A stretch of DNA of 64,000 nucleotides from Candidatus Bathyarchaeota archaeon (GTDB taxonomy: Archaea > Thermoproteota > Bathyarchaeia > Bathyarchaeales > DTEX01): NCBI GenBank assembly GCA_025059045.1, contig JANXEA010000005.1, positions 28,960 to 92,959 on the forward strand, given 5' to 3'. Under the pieces are notes generated by a model. It ran no database searches. It saw only the letters and a program-made list of their open reading frames with translations, and was not told the DNA's origin. Position numbers and translations under genes: made by a program. How positions within the stretch are numbered: the stretch's first letter is position 1; each line of letters starts with the position of its first letter. Positions 17,156-26,174 of the stretch are shown one piece after another.

Positions 17156-18994
17156 ATGGAATCTTTAAATTTGTCAAAGGGCGCCGTAGATTTAGACTTT
17201 AGGAAGGAATTCAGGGGGTGGATTGTAAGCGAAAAATGCCCAGTATGCCTGAGCATCGATGAAGACTGCGGATTGAGGATCGTTAGCGGAACTACCTTTT
17301 GGGAGATCTCTTACAAGCCGCTCTTACTTGTAAATAGTGATGAACATTATACTATTGAGCTGGAGTCTAAACATTCCTTTAAGGAAAGGAGCTATGGGCC
17401 TAGAGGCTACTCATTCTTCATGATGAAGCTTGAAGCCCTTGATGCGGATACAAGGCCAGTCAATGTAAGGTTTGATAGTTGGCGATTCGGTGACCCCGGC
17501 GAGCCCTTTATCCGTCTTGATCTAGGATCATGGAGATCTGGCGAGATCGCGTTGACAGGGAGAAGCGATTGGATTACCTCGCTGGGCTTCTTCAAGCCTT
17601 TTCCAGGAACAAAATTCATGAGACTAACACTGCGCGGCATGGGCAAGGGAGAAGTCTACGTGAGGCGAATCACCATAAAAAGAGGCGTACCAGTTGGAGT
17701 CAATCTCTCTTCAAAACCATCTTTGCCTAAATCCGTTCCAAAACCAAGGTTGCTGCGACACATAAGTGTAGGAGATTACATGGGCAAACTTATAAGAATA
17801 GGCGACCTTAATGGGGACGGCGTGCCAGAGATTGTTACGGCGCAAAATGAGAGGATAGGACCCGGCAACATATATAGGCAGATCACATGTCTAACCGCAA
17901 TAAACCTGGATGGATCTATTCTTTGGCAGATAGGGGAACCAGATGCCGAGAATTTTGAAGCTTTATCCGATCTTCCAGTGCATGTGGCAGACATAAATGA
18001 TGATGGAAGAGACGAAGTTATCACATGCATGAATTTTAAGATCCTAGTGATGAACGGCGAAGACGGCAGAATCATTAATAGTGCTACGACTCCGCGCTCA
18101 AGGAAGGGCGGCGGATACATGGAGGGGCCTGAAACTCTCTTCGACAGAATATTAGGTGACTGCATAGTCACATGCAATCTCCGAGGAGCAGGAGATAGGA
18201 AGGATCTCATCCTAAAGGACCGATATAATAATATGTGGGCTTACACAGTCAGCCTTGAACCTCTATGGGACTATGCTGGCAAACTGATTCATTCACCATC
18301 AGTATTTGACGTGGACAGGGATGGTAGGGATGAGGTCTTCGCTGGAGACGCACTTTTGGATCATGATGGCAGTGTGATGTGGCAGTTAGATGCATACGAC
18401 CACTGCGACAGTGCCGTATTTTACGAATATCACGGTAAAATCTTGTTGGCTATCGCTAACCAGTGTGGGGGATTCTATTTTCTAGACGCTTTGTCTGGGA
18501 GGATTCTGAGGAAGTGGCATATAGGTCACGCCCAGGTTTTGTCGGCTGCAAACTTCGATCCAAAGTATGGATATCCTTTGATCTGCGGTCAAACTTTTCA
18601 TGGAGGGCTCCACCAATTCCTATTCAGCCCAGAAGGCGAGATACTCTTTTCACACTTCGACGGGGTATACGGATGGGTCCCCGTAAACTGGACTGGGGAC
18701 GGGGTGGAGCTCATAGCCGCCCCCCAGGGGCTGTTTGACTGCTATGGAAATCTAGTCGTAGAGTTTCCAAATAGAGATTATGTGGATAGCAGGTGGGGCA
18801 GTAAAGTTTACGTTTGGAACTTTTATGGAGACTGCAGAGATGAAGTCATAGTTTGGAACGAAAAATCTATTGTGATTTATACTCAGGAGGACAATCCTAG
18901 AAGAGGGGGGATCCTATATAGCCCTATAAGGAATGTTAGAAACCAAACATTCTATGGAAATATAAGGTCTGAACCCGATTGGACTTCCCTTTAA
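17156..18994 (+). CDS. FG-GAP/VCBS-type propeller protein without signal peptide
   Basis: The first 180 residues look like a beta-sandwich, possibly carbohydrate-binding. They contain four Cys including CPVCL near residue 28. From about 205 on, blades carry calcium-type loops DLNGDGVPE (~216), DINDDGRDE (~279) and DVDRDGRDE (~384), as in FG-GAP and rhamnogalacturonan-lyase-like propellers. No catalytic residues are identifiable. There is no signal peptide or membrane helix at either end, which is odd for this fold and implies a cytosolic protein or non-classical export. The ATG at 17156 lacks an SD and may be near-leaderless. It lies next to a sugar-acid operon on the other strand, so a role in uronate or glycan handling is possible but only inferred. 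Confidence 0.7.
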   Translation: MESLNLSKGAVDLDFRKEFRGWIVSEKCPVCLSIDEDCGLRIVSGTTFWEISYKPLLLVNSDEHYTIELESKHSFKERSYGPRGYSFFMMKLEALDADTRPVNVRFDSWRFGDPGEPFIRLDLGSWRSGEIALTGRSDWITSLGFFKPFPGTKFMRLTLRGMGKGEVYVRRITIKRGVPVGVNLSSKPSLPKSVPKPRLLRHISVGDYMGKLIRIGDLNGDGVPEIVTAQNERIGPGNIYRQITCLTAINLDGSILWQIGEPDAENFEALSDLPVHVADINDDGRDEVITCMNFKILVMNGEDGRIINSATTPRSRKGGGYMEGPETLFDRILGDCIVTCNLRGAGDRKDLILKDRYNNMWAYTVSLEPLWDYAGKLIHSPSVFDVDRDGRDEVFAGDALLDHDGSVMWQLDAYDHCDSAVFYEYHGKILLAIANQCGGFYFLDALSGRILRKWHIGHAQVLSAANFDPKYGYPLICGQTFHGGLHQFLFSPEGEILFSHFDGVYGWVPVNWTGDGVELIAAPQGLFDCYGNLVVEFPNRDYVDSRWGSKVYVWNFYGDCRDEVIVWNEKSIVIYTQEDNPRRGGILYSPIRNVRNQTFYGNIRSEPDWTSL

Positions 18995-19150
18995 TCAGCA
19001 ATCATAAACGCGGTGGAAGCAATTAAATATGCAACTTTCGCTGAAGAGACGTTTCATATATCCACATTAGAAAATCTTTTCGTAGGAAAACCTGATGATT
19101 TTTATATTACATGGCTGAATATGCGGAGTATACGTTTATAGAGGGCTTCT

Positions 19151-20218
19151 TTAGTGCAGATTGGCAACTAGTCCATCTGTTGGGGCAAGAAGTAGGTTAA
19201 TGAAGGCTTTATTGAAACCGTTCTTCATTACGTAGGTTAGGATCTGGGTGTTTTGGGCGCCTGATCTAAGATATTCCACTATATCTCTGCCTCTGTATAT
19301 TCCGCCTGTTGCGCTTATCGGGATCCCCAGGTATACCGCCATTGACACTTGTCTCATATTTGTTTCTTTCAGCTCTCGCCCACCATGGGCCGTTCTGTAT
19401 TGCTTACCAGTTTCAGGGTCTTCTATTGTTCTGAAGAATCTGTTTGCTATCGTTATCCCGTCTGCTCCTCCTTTCTTTGCCGCTTTAACCATCTCGATTT
19501 GGAAGTCTATACCGTAGTCCAGGTTTAGTAGTTTTGGGATTACTTTGATCTCTCTTGATGCCTCTTTTACGAGGCTTGTGGATTCCTCATACCATCTTAG
19601 TACGGTCTCTTTATCCTTGGCTATATTTTCGCCTTTAATGAAGGGGCAGAAGTCTATCTCGATGTGGCTGTAGCCGATATTGAATAGTTTCTCGGCTGTG
19701 TAAACCCATTCTTCAGTTTTCCATTTTTCTTCAATAGATGATGGTAGGTGGCAGAGGATAGAGGCAATTATCGGCGTGCCAGTTTTCTCGCTGATTTTAT
19801 GGGCTTTCTCGGCGAATTTTAGGTATTCTGGGAGGGTTCTCAGGTCGAGCCCACCGTCCCAATGGAGTATAGGGTAGAGACGGCTTACATCATCCTTGTC
19901 GTAGAACCACCGCATGAACGTCGGCTTCCTTCTTAAGAAATGCATGGACGCGTTTCCATGTTTATCCTCCCCCACGACCGATTTAAGAACTATTGCCCCA
20001 AACCCGGCCCTAATAGCGCGTTCTATCTGCTCCGGATACTGGGAAAGTGGACCGGGAGCAAGTATTATCGGGTTCCTTAATTCCATGTCTACATAACGTG
20101 CTGAGAGATCTATTCCAAACTCTTCCCTTACCGCTTCTTCGATTCCAGACGGGTTGGCTTCGAACCTTTCTCTCAACTTTTTTAGTTCTTCATCGATCTT
20201 CTTTACTCTCAGGTCCAA
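19151..20218 (-). CDS. Dihydroorotate dehydrogenase-like FMN flavoprotein, substrate unknown
   Basis: This 355-residue TIM-barrel protein has the DHOD-family opening MELRNPIILAPGPLSQ and the C-terminal FMN-phosphate segment ISATGGIYRGRDIVEYLRSGA. The usual orotate-binding N-x-S-C-P-N motif is replaced by IDFCPF (188-193) and the loop after it is unusual, so I doubt it is a pyrimidine pyrD. It is last in a five-gene operon for 2-keto-3-deoxy sugar acid breakdown. It directly follows a FAD flavoprotein, whose TGA stop at 20228-20230 lies 9 nt before it. The start is TTG 20218, with AAGGTGA upstream. It may pair with the flavoprotein as a redox enzyme. Confidence 0.75.
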   Translation of the reverse strand: MDLRVKKIDEELKKLRERFEANPSGIEEAVREEFGIDLSARYVDMELRNPIILAPGPLSQYPEQIERAIRAGFGAIVLKSVVGEDKHGNASMHFLRRKPTFMRWFYDKDDVSRLYPILHWDGGLDLRTLPEYLKFAEKAHKISEKTGTPIIASILCHLPSSIEEKWKTEEWVYTAEKLFNIGYSHIEIDFCPFIKGENIAKDKETVLRWYEESTSLVKEASREIKVIPKLLNLDYGIDFQIEMVKAAKKGGADGITIANRFFRTIEDPETGKQYRTAHGGRELKETNMRQVSMAVYLGIPISATGGIYRGRDIVEYLRSGAQNTQILTYVMKNGFNKAFINLLLAPTDGLVANLH

Positions 20219-20227
20219 ACGAACTCT

Positions 20228-22201
20228 TCACCTTATTATTCTGTCCTCTCTATATTCTTGCCAGACCTTTTCAAACCATCCCTCAGAGGTCGGGATCGGC
20301 CGAACCTTTATCCATTCAGTTTTAACACTCATGTTCTCGTCAAGCCACACTTCGCAGATTCTATCCATTAGGGACTCGTCATAGGGTTTGAAGCGCCATT
20401 CTGGTTCTAGCTTTTCTAGTGGGCAAACACCGTTAGGGTCTAGTATTATGTAGGAGCCCCTGCTCCCTCCGCCTTTTTCCAAGTACTCTCTCATGGCCTC
20501 AAGATATACAATGTGTGTTAGTGTCAGCTCTTTTACTTCAAGCGCGTCAAGCAGTTCTCTCTTCGAGGATAAGACGAGACGGTTTTGCAGGTTTTCTTTC
20601 AGCATATATGCTTCCTTTAGCGCCCGCCTTATCCCCTCTAGGCTACGGACATGGGCGGCATACTTTGTCATGCGCTCTTGAATCTCATTTTTTATCTCTT
20701 TAATGGATCTTGATTTTGGATCTATCCTTTCAGTGAGCCTTCGCATAAGATTGATCTTATCCTCAAGCCTCGGCCTAATCATCTCGAGAAACGTCTCTAT
20801 TTTGGGCGGCGGATCCCTATACCTAGCGGCGATATATTGTGCAGCCCGGTATCCCCCAACTTGCCCGGCGTTAAGTGCCGATCCTCCGGGCCTGTACACT
20901 CCATGCGTCCCGTTGACCTCTCCTATTGGAAAGAGGTGCTTTATATTTGACTCCCACCATATATTTCCAGAGAGCCCGCCGTTATTGTGCTGCGCGCAGA
21001 CCGCTACCTCTAGGGGTTCCCTAGTCAAGTCTATACCGTGATCCGCGTATAGTTTTACGGCTGGCGGGTTCATCTTCATGAGCCTTTCGATAGGCGTGCC
21101 GAATAGCGCGTCAGACTTCTCCAAATATTCATAAGCTTCCTTCTCCAGATCCTCAAACTTGAAGCCTGTGATATTTCTCGTGAAGTCCATGAAGACTCTT
21201 CTTCCAAGTTTTACGGTTTCACGGTATACTAGGAGGTCTATTAATGAAGAGCCGTAGTTCAGGATCCTCCTTGCATCGAATGGCCATTGATATCCTTTCA
21301 GAAATATGCATGTGGCAAGCTTGCCTATGGAGGGAAAGAATTCATTTAGAAACTCTTTTTCATCATGTCCTTCCTTATCAGTGGATATGTATCTAGGTAT
21401 AACCTGCTGATAGGTTCCCGAAACGTTCCATCTAAACTTCACTGAGGCCAGCCCATATTGCCATTCTGTTAGGTTTCTTCCTCTTGCGCCAATCTCGAAT
21501 GCCAATCCTGTGCTTCCTCTCTGTGCTTCGGGATATACCGATGCCTTGTAAAGGGCGGCGGGCCCGCCTGTCGCGAGGACTAGGTTTGTACAGTTGAAGA
21601 GAACCATTCCAAAGTTTTCTGATTCAACTTCCTCTCTATTTATGCAGAGGAACCCGACAACCCTTTCTCTCTGCCTAAATAGCGCCACTGCCTCATGCTT
21701 GTCAAAGATCGGTATCCCCTTCGCCCTAACCTGCCTAAGTAAACATTCATGCATATAGTAGGAGGTTAGCGGGCCGGCTGATGTTCCACGCTGCTTTGGA
21801 TCATGATCCGTCTTATAGCCTACGTAGGAGCCATACTCATCATGTGGGAAGGGTACGCCTAATGAGACGAGATGATAGAACTCTTGAATTGAAAGTGTCG
21901 CCTCTATAAGGGCGATGTCCCCATGCATACATCCCCCTGAAAAGAGAGCCTGCGCCATCTCATATGGGCTGTCGCCAGTCCTGCCGACAAGAGATAAGCG
22001 GTAGTAGGTCTGCTTATCCGATCCGGTGTTCCTTGAAGTGCCACCATATATATCCTCGGTTACTATAGCAATGTCCCTTTGCCCATTGGCATATAGGTGG
22101 TCTGCGCAGTTCAACCCTGCGGCTCCGCTTCCAATTATCACGGTGTTCAGAGAATAGACTGGTATCTTATACCCCAATACTTCGACTGTTCCCTTTTCCA
22201 C
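20228..22201 (-). CDS. FAD-binding flavoprotein of the fumarate reductase/aspartate oxidase/AprA superfamily
   Basis: The 657-residue protein has an N-terminal dinucleotide fold (VIIGSGAAGLNCADHL, about 22-37) and an acid-adjacent GGTSRNTGSDK segment. The C-terminal FAD motif is GEVNGTHGVYRPGGSALN (about 443-460), which fits the FAD-binding_2 family. Residue patterns of true succinate dehydrogenases (the His used for covalent FAD) are not evident, and no iron-sulfur or membrane-anchor partner is next to it. The start is GTG 22201 with AAAGGGA before it, 11 nt after the SDR stop. In the operon it sits between an SDR and a DHOD-like flavoprotein, suggesting a dedicated oxidation or reduction of a sugar-acid intermediate. 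The substrate is unknown. Confidence 0.8.
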   Translation of the reverse strand: MEKGTVEVLGYKIPVYSLNTVIIGSGAAGLNCADHLYANGQRDIAIVTEDIYGGTSRNTGSDKQTYYRLSLVGRTGDSPYEMAQALFSGGCMHGDIALIEATLSIQEFYHLVSLGVPFPHDEYGSYVGYKTDHDPKQRGTSAGPLTSYYMHECLLRQVRAKGIPIFDKHEAVALFRQRERVVGFLCINREEVESENFGMVLFNCTNLVLATGGPAALYKASVYPEAQRGSTGLAFEIGARGRNLTEWQYGLASVKFRWNVSGTYQQVIPRYISTDKEGHDEKEFLNEFFPSIGKLATCIFLKGYQWPFDARRILNYGSSLIDLLVYRETVKLGRRVFMDFTRNITGFKFEDLEKEAYEYLEKSDALFGTPIERLMKMNPPAVKLYADHGIDLTREPLEVAVCAQHNNGGLSGNIWWESNIKHLFPIGEVNGTHGVYRPGGSALNAGQVGGYRAAQYIAARYRDPPPKIETFLEMIRPRLEDKINLMRRLTERIDPKSRSIKEIKNEIQERMTKYAAHVRSLEGIRRALKEAYMLKENLQNRLVLSSKRELLDALEVKELTLTHIVYLEAMREYLEKGGGSRGSYIILDPNGVCPLEKLEPEWRFKPYDESLMDRICEVWLDENMSVKTEWIKVRPIPTSEGWFEKVWQEYREDRIIR

Positions 22202-22212
22202 AGCGTATCCCT

Positions 22213-23049
22213 TTAGAGCCTCTTTAGGTGAAATCCTCCATCCACATTGAAGACTTCGCCCGTTGAGAATGGGAAGTACCCTTTGGCGATAGCGACTACC
22301 GCCTTTGCGACATCTTCAGGTTTTCCCCACCGTTTAATAGGCGTTATGCCTTCTGAGATTAGGCGGTCGTACTTTTCTTTGACCGGCTCGGTCATGTGGG
22401 TTAAAATTATTCCGGGCCTTATCTCATAAACATTTATTCCATATTCTGCAAGTCTATCGGCGTAGAGCTTCGTCATCATACTTAATCCCGCCTTGGATAT
22501 GCAGTACTCGCCTCTGTTAATTGAGGATGTGTAGGCTGATATCGACGATATGTTTATGATCTTCGGGTCTAGGTCCGCCTTTTGCTGCTTAAGTTCGATC
22601 ATCCATCTCGCAATGATCTGTGTTAGAAAGTATGGTCCCTTCAAGTTAACCGCTAAAACCTGGTCAAAGCTCTCCTCAGACGCTTCAAGGATGTCAGCTC
22701 TCACCTTTGGTGCAATGCCAGCATTGTTTACAAGAATATCTATACGTCCAAAAGAAGACTTCATTGTTGACAGCATCCTTTCTCTATCCTCTTTGATTGA
22801 TATGTCTGCCCTAATGAAGATCGCCTTACATCCAGCCGCCTTTATCCCATCTAGCACTTGAGAAGCTTGTTCAGGCTCGCATATGTCATTCACGGCGATG
22901 TCGAAACCATTTCTTGCAAGTTCAACCGCTATCGCCGCGCCGATCCCTCTTGCCGCCCCAGTTATCAGGGCGACTGGGCGACTATTCCAGACTCCATCTG
23001 TTATACGAGCATCTTCCATCCGATTTTCACCGCAATTAACAATGAACAT
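22213..23049 (-). CDS. Short-chain dehydrogenase/reductase (SDR)
   Basis: This classical SDR has the NAD(P)-binding TGAARGIG (30-37), NNAG (108-111), the catalytic Ser in NISSIS, and the YCISK tetrad (Tyr182, Lys186). The C-terminal GEVFNVDGG is typical of FabG/KduD-like enzymes. In context (KDG kinase, KDPG aldolase) it probably oxidises a hydroxyl on a sugar or deoxy-sugar acid; KduD-like activity is one option. The start is either ATG 23049 or ATG 23019 (giving MEDARIT), both with weak SD sites. The extra ten residues before MED are not usual for the family. Confidence 0.85.
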   Translation of the reverse strand: MFIVNCGENRMEDARITDGVWNSRPVALITGAARGIGAAIAVELARNGFDIAVNDICEPEQASQVLDGIKAAGCKAIFIRADISIKEDRERMLSTMKSSFGRIDILVNNAGIAPKVRADILEASEESFDQVLAVNLKGPYFLTQIIARWMIELKQQKADLDPKIINISSISAYTSSINRGEYCISKAGLSMMTKLYADRLAEYGINVYEIRPGIILTHMTEPVKEKYDRLISEGITPIKRWGKPEDVAKAVVAIAKGYFPFSTGEVFNVDGGFHLKRL

Positions 23050-23059
23050 CCTGAGCCCA

Positions 23060-24088
23060 TCAATTGCTTGAATATATTAGGTGTATTCTGTTGCCCATGG
23101 GGTCCGGGTTCTTCAGGAAGACGCTTTTTACACCTTTCTTTACTTTAGGCTCCTCAATCATTATGCCCATTTTCTGCAGATAGTTGCATGCCTCCTCAAA
23201 GTTTGAGACCCTTATTGCGATGTGGCATCTCTGCCGCTCACCAGTCTTCATCACTTCGATCCTTCCTGCCCCCTGACCAGAGATGAAGAAGGAAGTTGCT
23301 CCCTCAGCCTTCGAAAAGCCAAATATCCTAGCATACCAGTCTACAAGTTCTTCCGCTGCGACCCCTTCAGGGTAAAGCCCCACGTGCTCAACCCCAAGAA
23401 AGAGCGGCGTACCCCTCGCCTCCTTTATCCACCATAGACATTGTTCAACCTTCTTCGCGATCTCTTCGAACTTGCCCGCGCTGACTAGATCTTTTGAGAT
23501 GAGTTTTGAGCCTATGCCGAGCGCGGCTGTGCCAGCCTTTATCCATTCGAATATGCTCTCACGTGTTGGGTCAACTCCTCCCGTAGGCATGATCTTCGCC
23601 CATGGGCATGGGCCAAGAAGATTTCTTACGAATTCTGGACCCCCTACCTCCGCGCCTGGAAAAATCTTCACTATGTCGCAGCCCAGCTCCTCCGCCTGAG
23701 ATATCTCGGACGCGCTTCCGCAGCCCGGCATATATGGAACCTTCCTCCTGTTGCATACCTTTGCAATCTCAGGGTTCAGTACGGGTCCCACGACGAAGTT
23801 GGCGCCACTATTAATGTATAGGGCCGCTGTTGCAGGATCGATTACTGATCCCACCCCCAAGATTACGTCTGAAAACTCTTTGTTGCACCATTTGGCTAGC
23901 TCCGTGAAAACTTGGTATGCAAAGTCTCCCCGGTTGGTGAACTCTATCACCTTTGCTCCGCCGTCTACGCATGCCATCACAATCTTTTTCGCGGTTTCAA
24001 GATCCCCCTCATAAAAGACTGGGACGAGCCCGAGTTCAAGGATCTTCCCTATGACGACATGCTTAAGGAATTTTGCCAATACTTTCAA
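23060..24088 (-). CDS. eda: KDPG aldolase fused to a C-terminal VOC/glyoxalase-like domain
   Basis: Residues 1-215 are a KDPG/KHG class I aldolase. The general-base region is VIEFTNRGD (Glu49, Arg53), the phosphate loop is PGCGSASEI, and the Schiff-base lysine lies in IVKIFPG (Lys141). Residues 228-342 form a vicinal-oxygen-chelate domain ([10 protein letters not shown], then [10 protein letters not shown], ending [13 protein letters not shown]). The aldolase yields pyruvate and a triose phosphate from KDPG-type substrates. The VOC half is an unusual addition and could isomerise or detoxify a product. The start is TTG at 24088 or 24082, since GGAGG sits just before. The gene is 9 nt after the KDG kinase gene. 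Confidence 0.85.
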   Translation of the reverse strand: MKVLAKFLKHVVIGKILELGLVPVFYEGDLETAKKIVMACVDGGAKVIEFTNRGDFAYQVFTELAKWCNKEFSDVILGVGSVIDPATAALYINSGANFVVGPVLNPEIAKVCNRRKVPYMPGCGSASEISQAEELGCDIVKIFPGAEVGGPEFVRNLLGPCPWAKIMPTGGVDPTRESIFEWIKAGTAALGIGSKLISKDLVSAGKFEEIAKKVEQCLWWIKEARGTPLFLGVEHVGLYPEGVAAEELVDWYARIFGFSKAEGATSFFISGQGAGRIEVMKTGERQRCHIAIRVSNFEEACNYLQKMGIMIEEPKVKKGVKSVFLKNPDPMGNRIHLIYSSN

Positions 24089-24097
24089 GCCTCCCTC

Positions 24098-25135
24098 TTA
24101 CCTTGCAATCCTTCCAGACGCTATTCCTGCTGCAAGCCTTTCAACTTCATCCACACCGATCATGTTAGAATCCCCTACAATCGTATGTTTTAGGCATGAG
24201 GCTGCAACTGCGAAGTTTAGAACCCTCTGGAGATCTTCTCCGAACTTCAGCAGCCCATATATGAGGCCCGCCGCAAAGGCGTCTCCGCCGCCAACCCTAT
24301 CCACGATATGCGTTATCTGATAAACAGGAGCCTTATAGAATGTTTTCCCATCATAGAGGACGCCTGACCATGTGTTGTGGCTTGCGCTAATGCTTCCCCT
24401 AAGGGTAATAGCCACCTTCTTCAGGTTGGGAAAAATCTCCATAAGTCTCTGCGCAACTGGCAGGTACTTGTCAGCTTCAACCTTCCCCGAAATAACGTCT
24501 ACTCCCGGCGCTTTGATCCCAAAAACTTTCTCTGCGTCTTCCTCGTTACATATGGCTATGTCAGCATATCTAAGTAGCTCCGCCATGACTTCACTCGCTG
24601 TCTTCCCCCACTTCCAAAGCTGTGCCCGATAGTTCAGGTCTGCGGAGACCGTTAAGCCCGCCGCTTTAGCCTTCTGGACGGCATCTAAGCATGCTTCGGC
24701 AGCGCCCTTGCTCACAGCTGGCGTTATTCCTGTCCAATGGAACCAGCAGGCGTCAGTGAAGACCTTTTCCCAGCTGATCATTCCCGGAGTTATCGTTGCA
24801 AACGAGGAGTTCGCCCTGTCATAGATCACTTTGCTTCCTCTCTGGACTGCTCCTGTCTCGAGGAAGTAGATTCCGAGCCTGTCTCCTCCTCGAATGACAT
24901 TATCAACCTTTACCCCAAATTGGCGTATATAATTGAGACAGGCATCCCCCAGATCATTGGGCGGGAGACGTGTCACGAACTCAACTGGAATCTTGAAGTT
25001 GGCAAGCGAGATCGCCACATTCGCTTCCCCTCCCCCATAGGTCGCATCGAAGGATCTGGCTTGGATAAACCTCTGAAAGCCTGGCGGTGAAAGACGGAGC
25101 ATAATCTCGCCGAAGGTTACAACCTTTTTGTCCAT
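24098..25135 (-). CDS. kdgK: 2-keto-3-deoxygluconate kinase-like PfkB carbohydrate kinase
   Basis: The PfkB family opening KVVTFGEIMLRLSPPG, the GGGEANVAISLANF substrate loop and the C-terminal DRVGGGDAFAAGLIYG anion-hole/catalytic motif are all present. This KDG-kinase-like enzyme would phosphorylate KDG to KDPG for the downstream aldolase. ATG 25135 is chosen (345 residues) because it matches the family N-terminus. A longer in-frame extension to 25192 probably lies upstream of the transcript start. It is the first gene of a five-gene operon extending to 19151. The combination points to a semi-phosphorylative Entner-Doudoroff or uronate route. Confidence 0.88.
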   Translation of the reverse strand: MDKKVVTFGEIMLRLSPPGFQRFIQARSFDATYGGGEANVAISLANFKIPVEFVTRLPPNDLGDACLNYIRQFGVKVDNVIRGGDRLGIYFLETGAVQRGSKVIYDRANSSFATITPGMISWEKVFTDACWFHWTGITPAVSKGAAEACLDAVQKAKAAGLTVSADLNYRAQLWKWGKTASEVMAELLRYADIAICNEEDAEKVFGIKAPGVDVISGKVEADKYLPVAQRLMEIFPNLKKVAITLRGSISASHNTWSGVLYDGKTFYKAPVYQITHIVDRVGGGDAFAAGLIYGLLKFGEDLQRVLNFAVAASCLKHTIVGDSNMIGVDEVERLAAGIASGRIAR

Positions 25136-25270
25136 ACCCAAAACCCCACGCAACCTATTCTCTCCTGAACTACGTATTTTTACTTTTCGCAACCCATCAC
25201 CTTAAAATCAAAATCATCTTGCAGCCTTTTTTAGTTTAGTCGTAGAGAACCCGATCCAGCAGATCAGAAA

Positions 25271-25283
25271 TTCTTAAATTATG
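25271..25283 (+). promoter_or_regulatory. TATA box of tRNA-His
   Basis: TTCTTAAATTATG is centred about 27 nt before the G-1 of the tRNA, the normal archaeal spacing. Transcription may therefore begin at G-1 itself. Confidence 0.55.
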
Positions 25284-25304
25284 CAGAGCAAGATGAAAAA
25301 GCGT

Positions 25305-25399
25305 GGCCGCCGTAACGTAGAGGCTTATAACAGCCGCGGATCCTGGAAGCGTACAGGCCTGTGGAGCCTGGAGGCCGGGTTCAAATCCCGGCGGCGGCC
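25305..25399 (+). tRNA. tRNA-His(GTG) with a 19-22 nt insertion in the D-loop
   Basis: The 8-bp acceptor (GGCCGCCG with CGGCGGCC) includes the His-specific G-1:C73 pair. The anticodon arm CAGGC-CTGTGGA-GCCTG presents GTG, and the T-arm CCGGG-TTCAAAT-CCCGG is canonical. The D-stem ACGT/GCGT is separated by 30 nt (25319-25348) instead of about 8-11, so a short intron or insertion is present in the D-loop. It most likely begins a base or two after A14-G15 and ends before the CTGG that supplies G18-G19. CCA is not encoded. Without the insertion the RNA would be about 75 nt. Exact splice points could not be fixed. Confidence 0.88.
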
Positions 25400-25513
25400 T
25401 CCAAAATTTTAGGCCTCTAAAGAATCAACTAATAACCGTCACATTTTTATGCCATTCTATCCTTGCATCAGCACCACATAAGAAAGACGCAGAGGGGAAT
25501 AGGTGAGAAACTT

Positions 25514-25954
25514 CTAGCCAGTCGGCTCAGCAGACCTTCCCGATCGTATCAGTTCCTGCAGCAGACTTGCAAGCTTTGGCGCCGCGTTCATAATATCCAT
25601 CGACGTAACTATGCCGACAAGCTTCCCATCTTCAACCACTGGCAACTTCTTAATCCTTTTTCCCGCCATGAGCCTAGCGGCCTCTTCTACGCTCTTGTCA
25701 GGATCAGTTGTTATGAGGGGATGGGACATTATGTCGCCAGCCTTCACGAGAGAGGGGTCAACGCATTGCTCAACAATCTTCCGCATTATATCCCTCTCAG
25801 TAATTATACCGACAGGCTTCTTATCATCCATAACCACAATCGACCCTATGTCAAATTTGTTCATCTTCTGAACTGCTTCCCTCACAGTAGAGTCAACCCT
25901 GACAGTTTTCACGGACCTAGTCATCACATCACGAACAAGAAGAACCTCAGCCAT
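25514..25954 (-). CDS. Two-CBS-domain protein
   Basis: The 146-residue protein consists almost entirely of a CBS pair (Bateman module). CBS1 is at about 5-60 (VRDVMTRSVKTVRVDS, IGIITERDIMRK) and CBS2 at about 70-128 (AGDIMSHPLITTDPD, LVGIVTSMDIMN). Such stand-alone proteins bind adenine nucleotides and regulate partners; the partner is not evident here. ATG 25954 is preferred over longer in-frame starts because GGTGG lies 8 nt upstream and MAEVLLVRDVM matches the family. A TATA-like TATTTTA just upstream would give a very short leader. It converges on tRNA-His. Confidence 0.85.
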   Translation of the reverse strand: MAEVLLVRDVMTRSVKTVRVDSTVREAVQKMNKFDIGSIVVMDDKKPVGIITERDIMRKIVEQCVDPSLVKAGDIMSHPLITTDPDKSVEEAARLMAGKRIKKLPVVEDGKLVGIVTSMDIMNAAPKLASLLQELIRSGRSAEPTG

Positions 25955-26055
25955 GCCTACATCCACCATAAAATATAATGAGGCCACCTATTTTCTATAT
26001 TTCCCTCAGAACCTATATTTGGCTTTTATCTATCATCCTAACGAATAACAAATCA

Positions 26056-26065
26056 ATATTTAAAT
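26056..26065 (+). promoter_or_regulatory. TATA box of tRNA-Ala
   Basis: ATATTTAAAT lies about 39 nt before the mature 5' end of tRNA-Ala, implying a short 5' leader removed by RNase P. Confidence 0.45.
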
Positions 26066-26099
26066 TCCCGAATCAAAATTGTTATTCTAAAAGGCGCTT

Positions 26100-26174
26100 G
26101 GGCCGGTAGTTCAGCCTGGCATGAACGCCCGACTTGCACTCGGGAGGTCGGGGGTTCAAATCCCCCCCGGTCCA
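26100..26174 (+). tRNA. tRNA-Ala(TGC)
   Basis: The acceptor GGGCCGG pairs with CCGGTCC and includes the G3-U70 wobble that identifies tRNA-Ala. The D-stem is GTTC/GAAC. The anticodon arm CCCGA-CTTGCAC-TCGGG gives TGC, and the T-arm GGGGG-TTCAAAT-CCCCC is canonical. The discriminator is A and CCA is not encoded. No intron is seen. Confidence 0.97.

Noticed and set aside
19151..20218. Biosynthetic PyrD
   Set aside because: The orotate-binding motif is absent, and the gene lies in a sugar-acid operon, not with pyr genes.
20703..21041. 112-codon plus frame inside the FAD flavoprotein gene
   Set aside because: Antisense shadow; the minus-strand product has intact FAD motifs.
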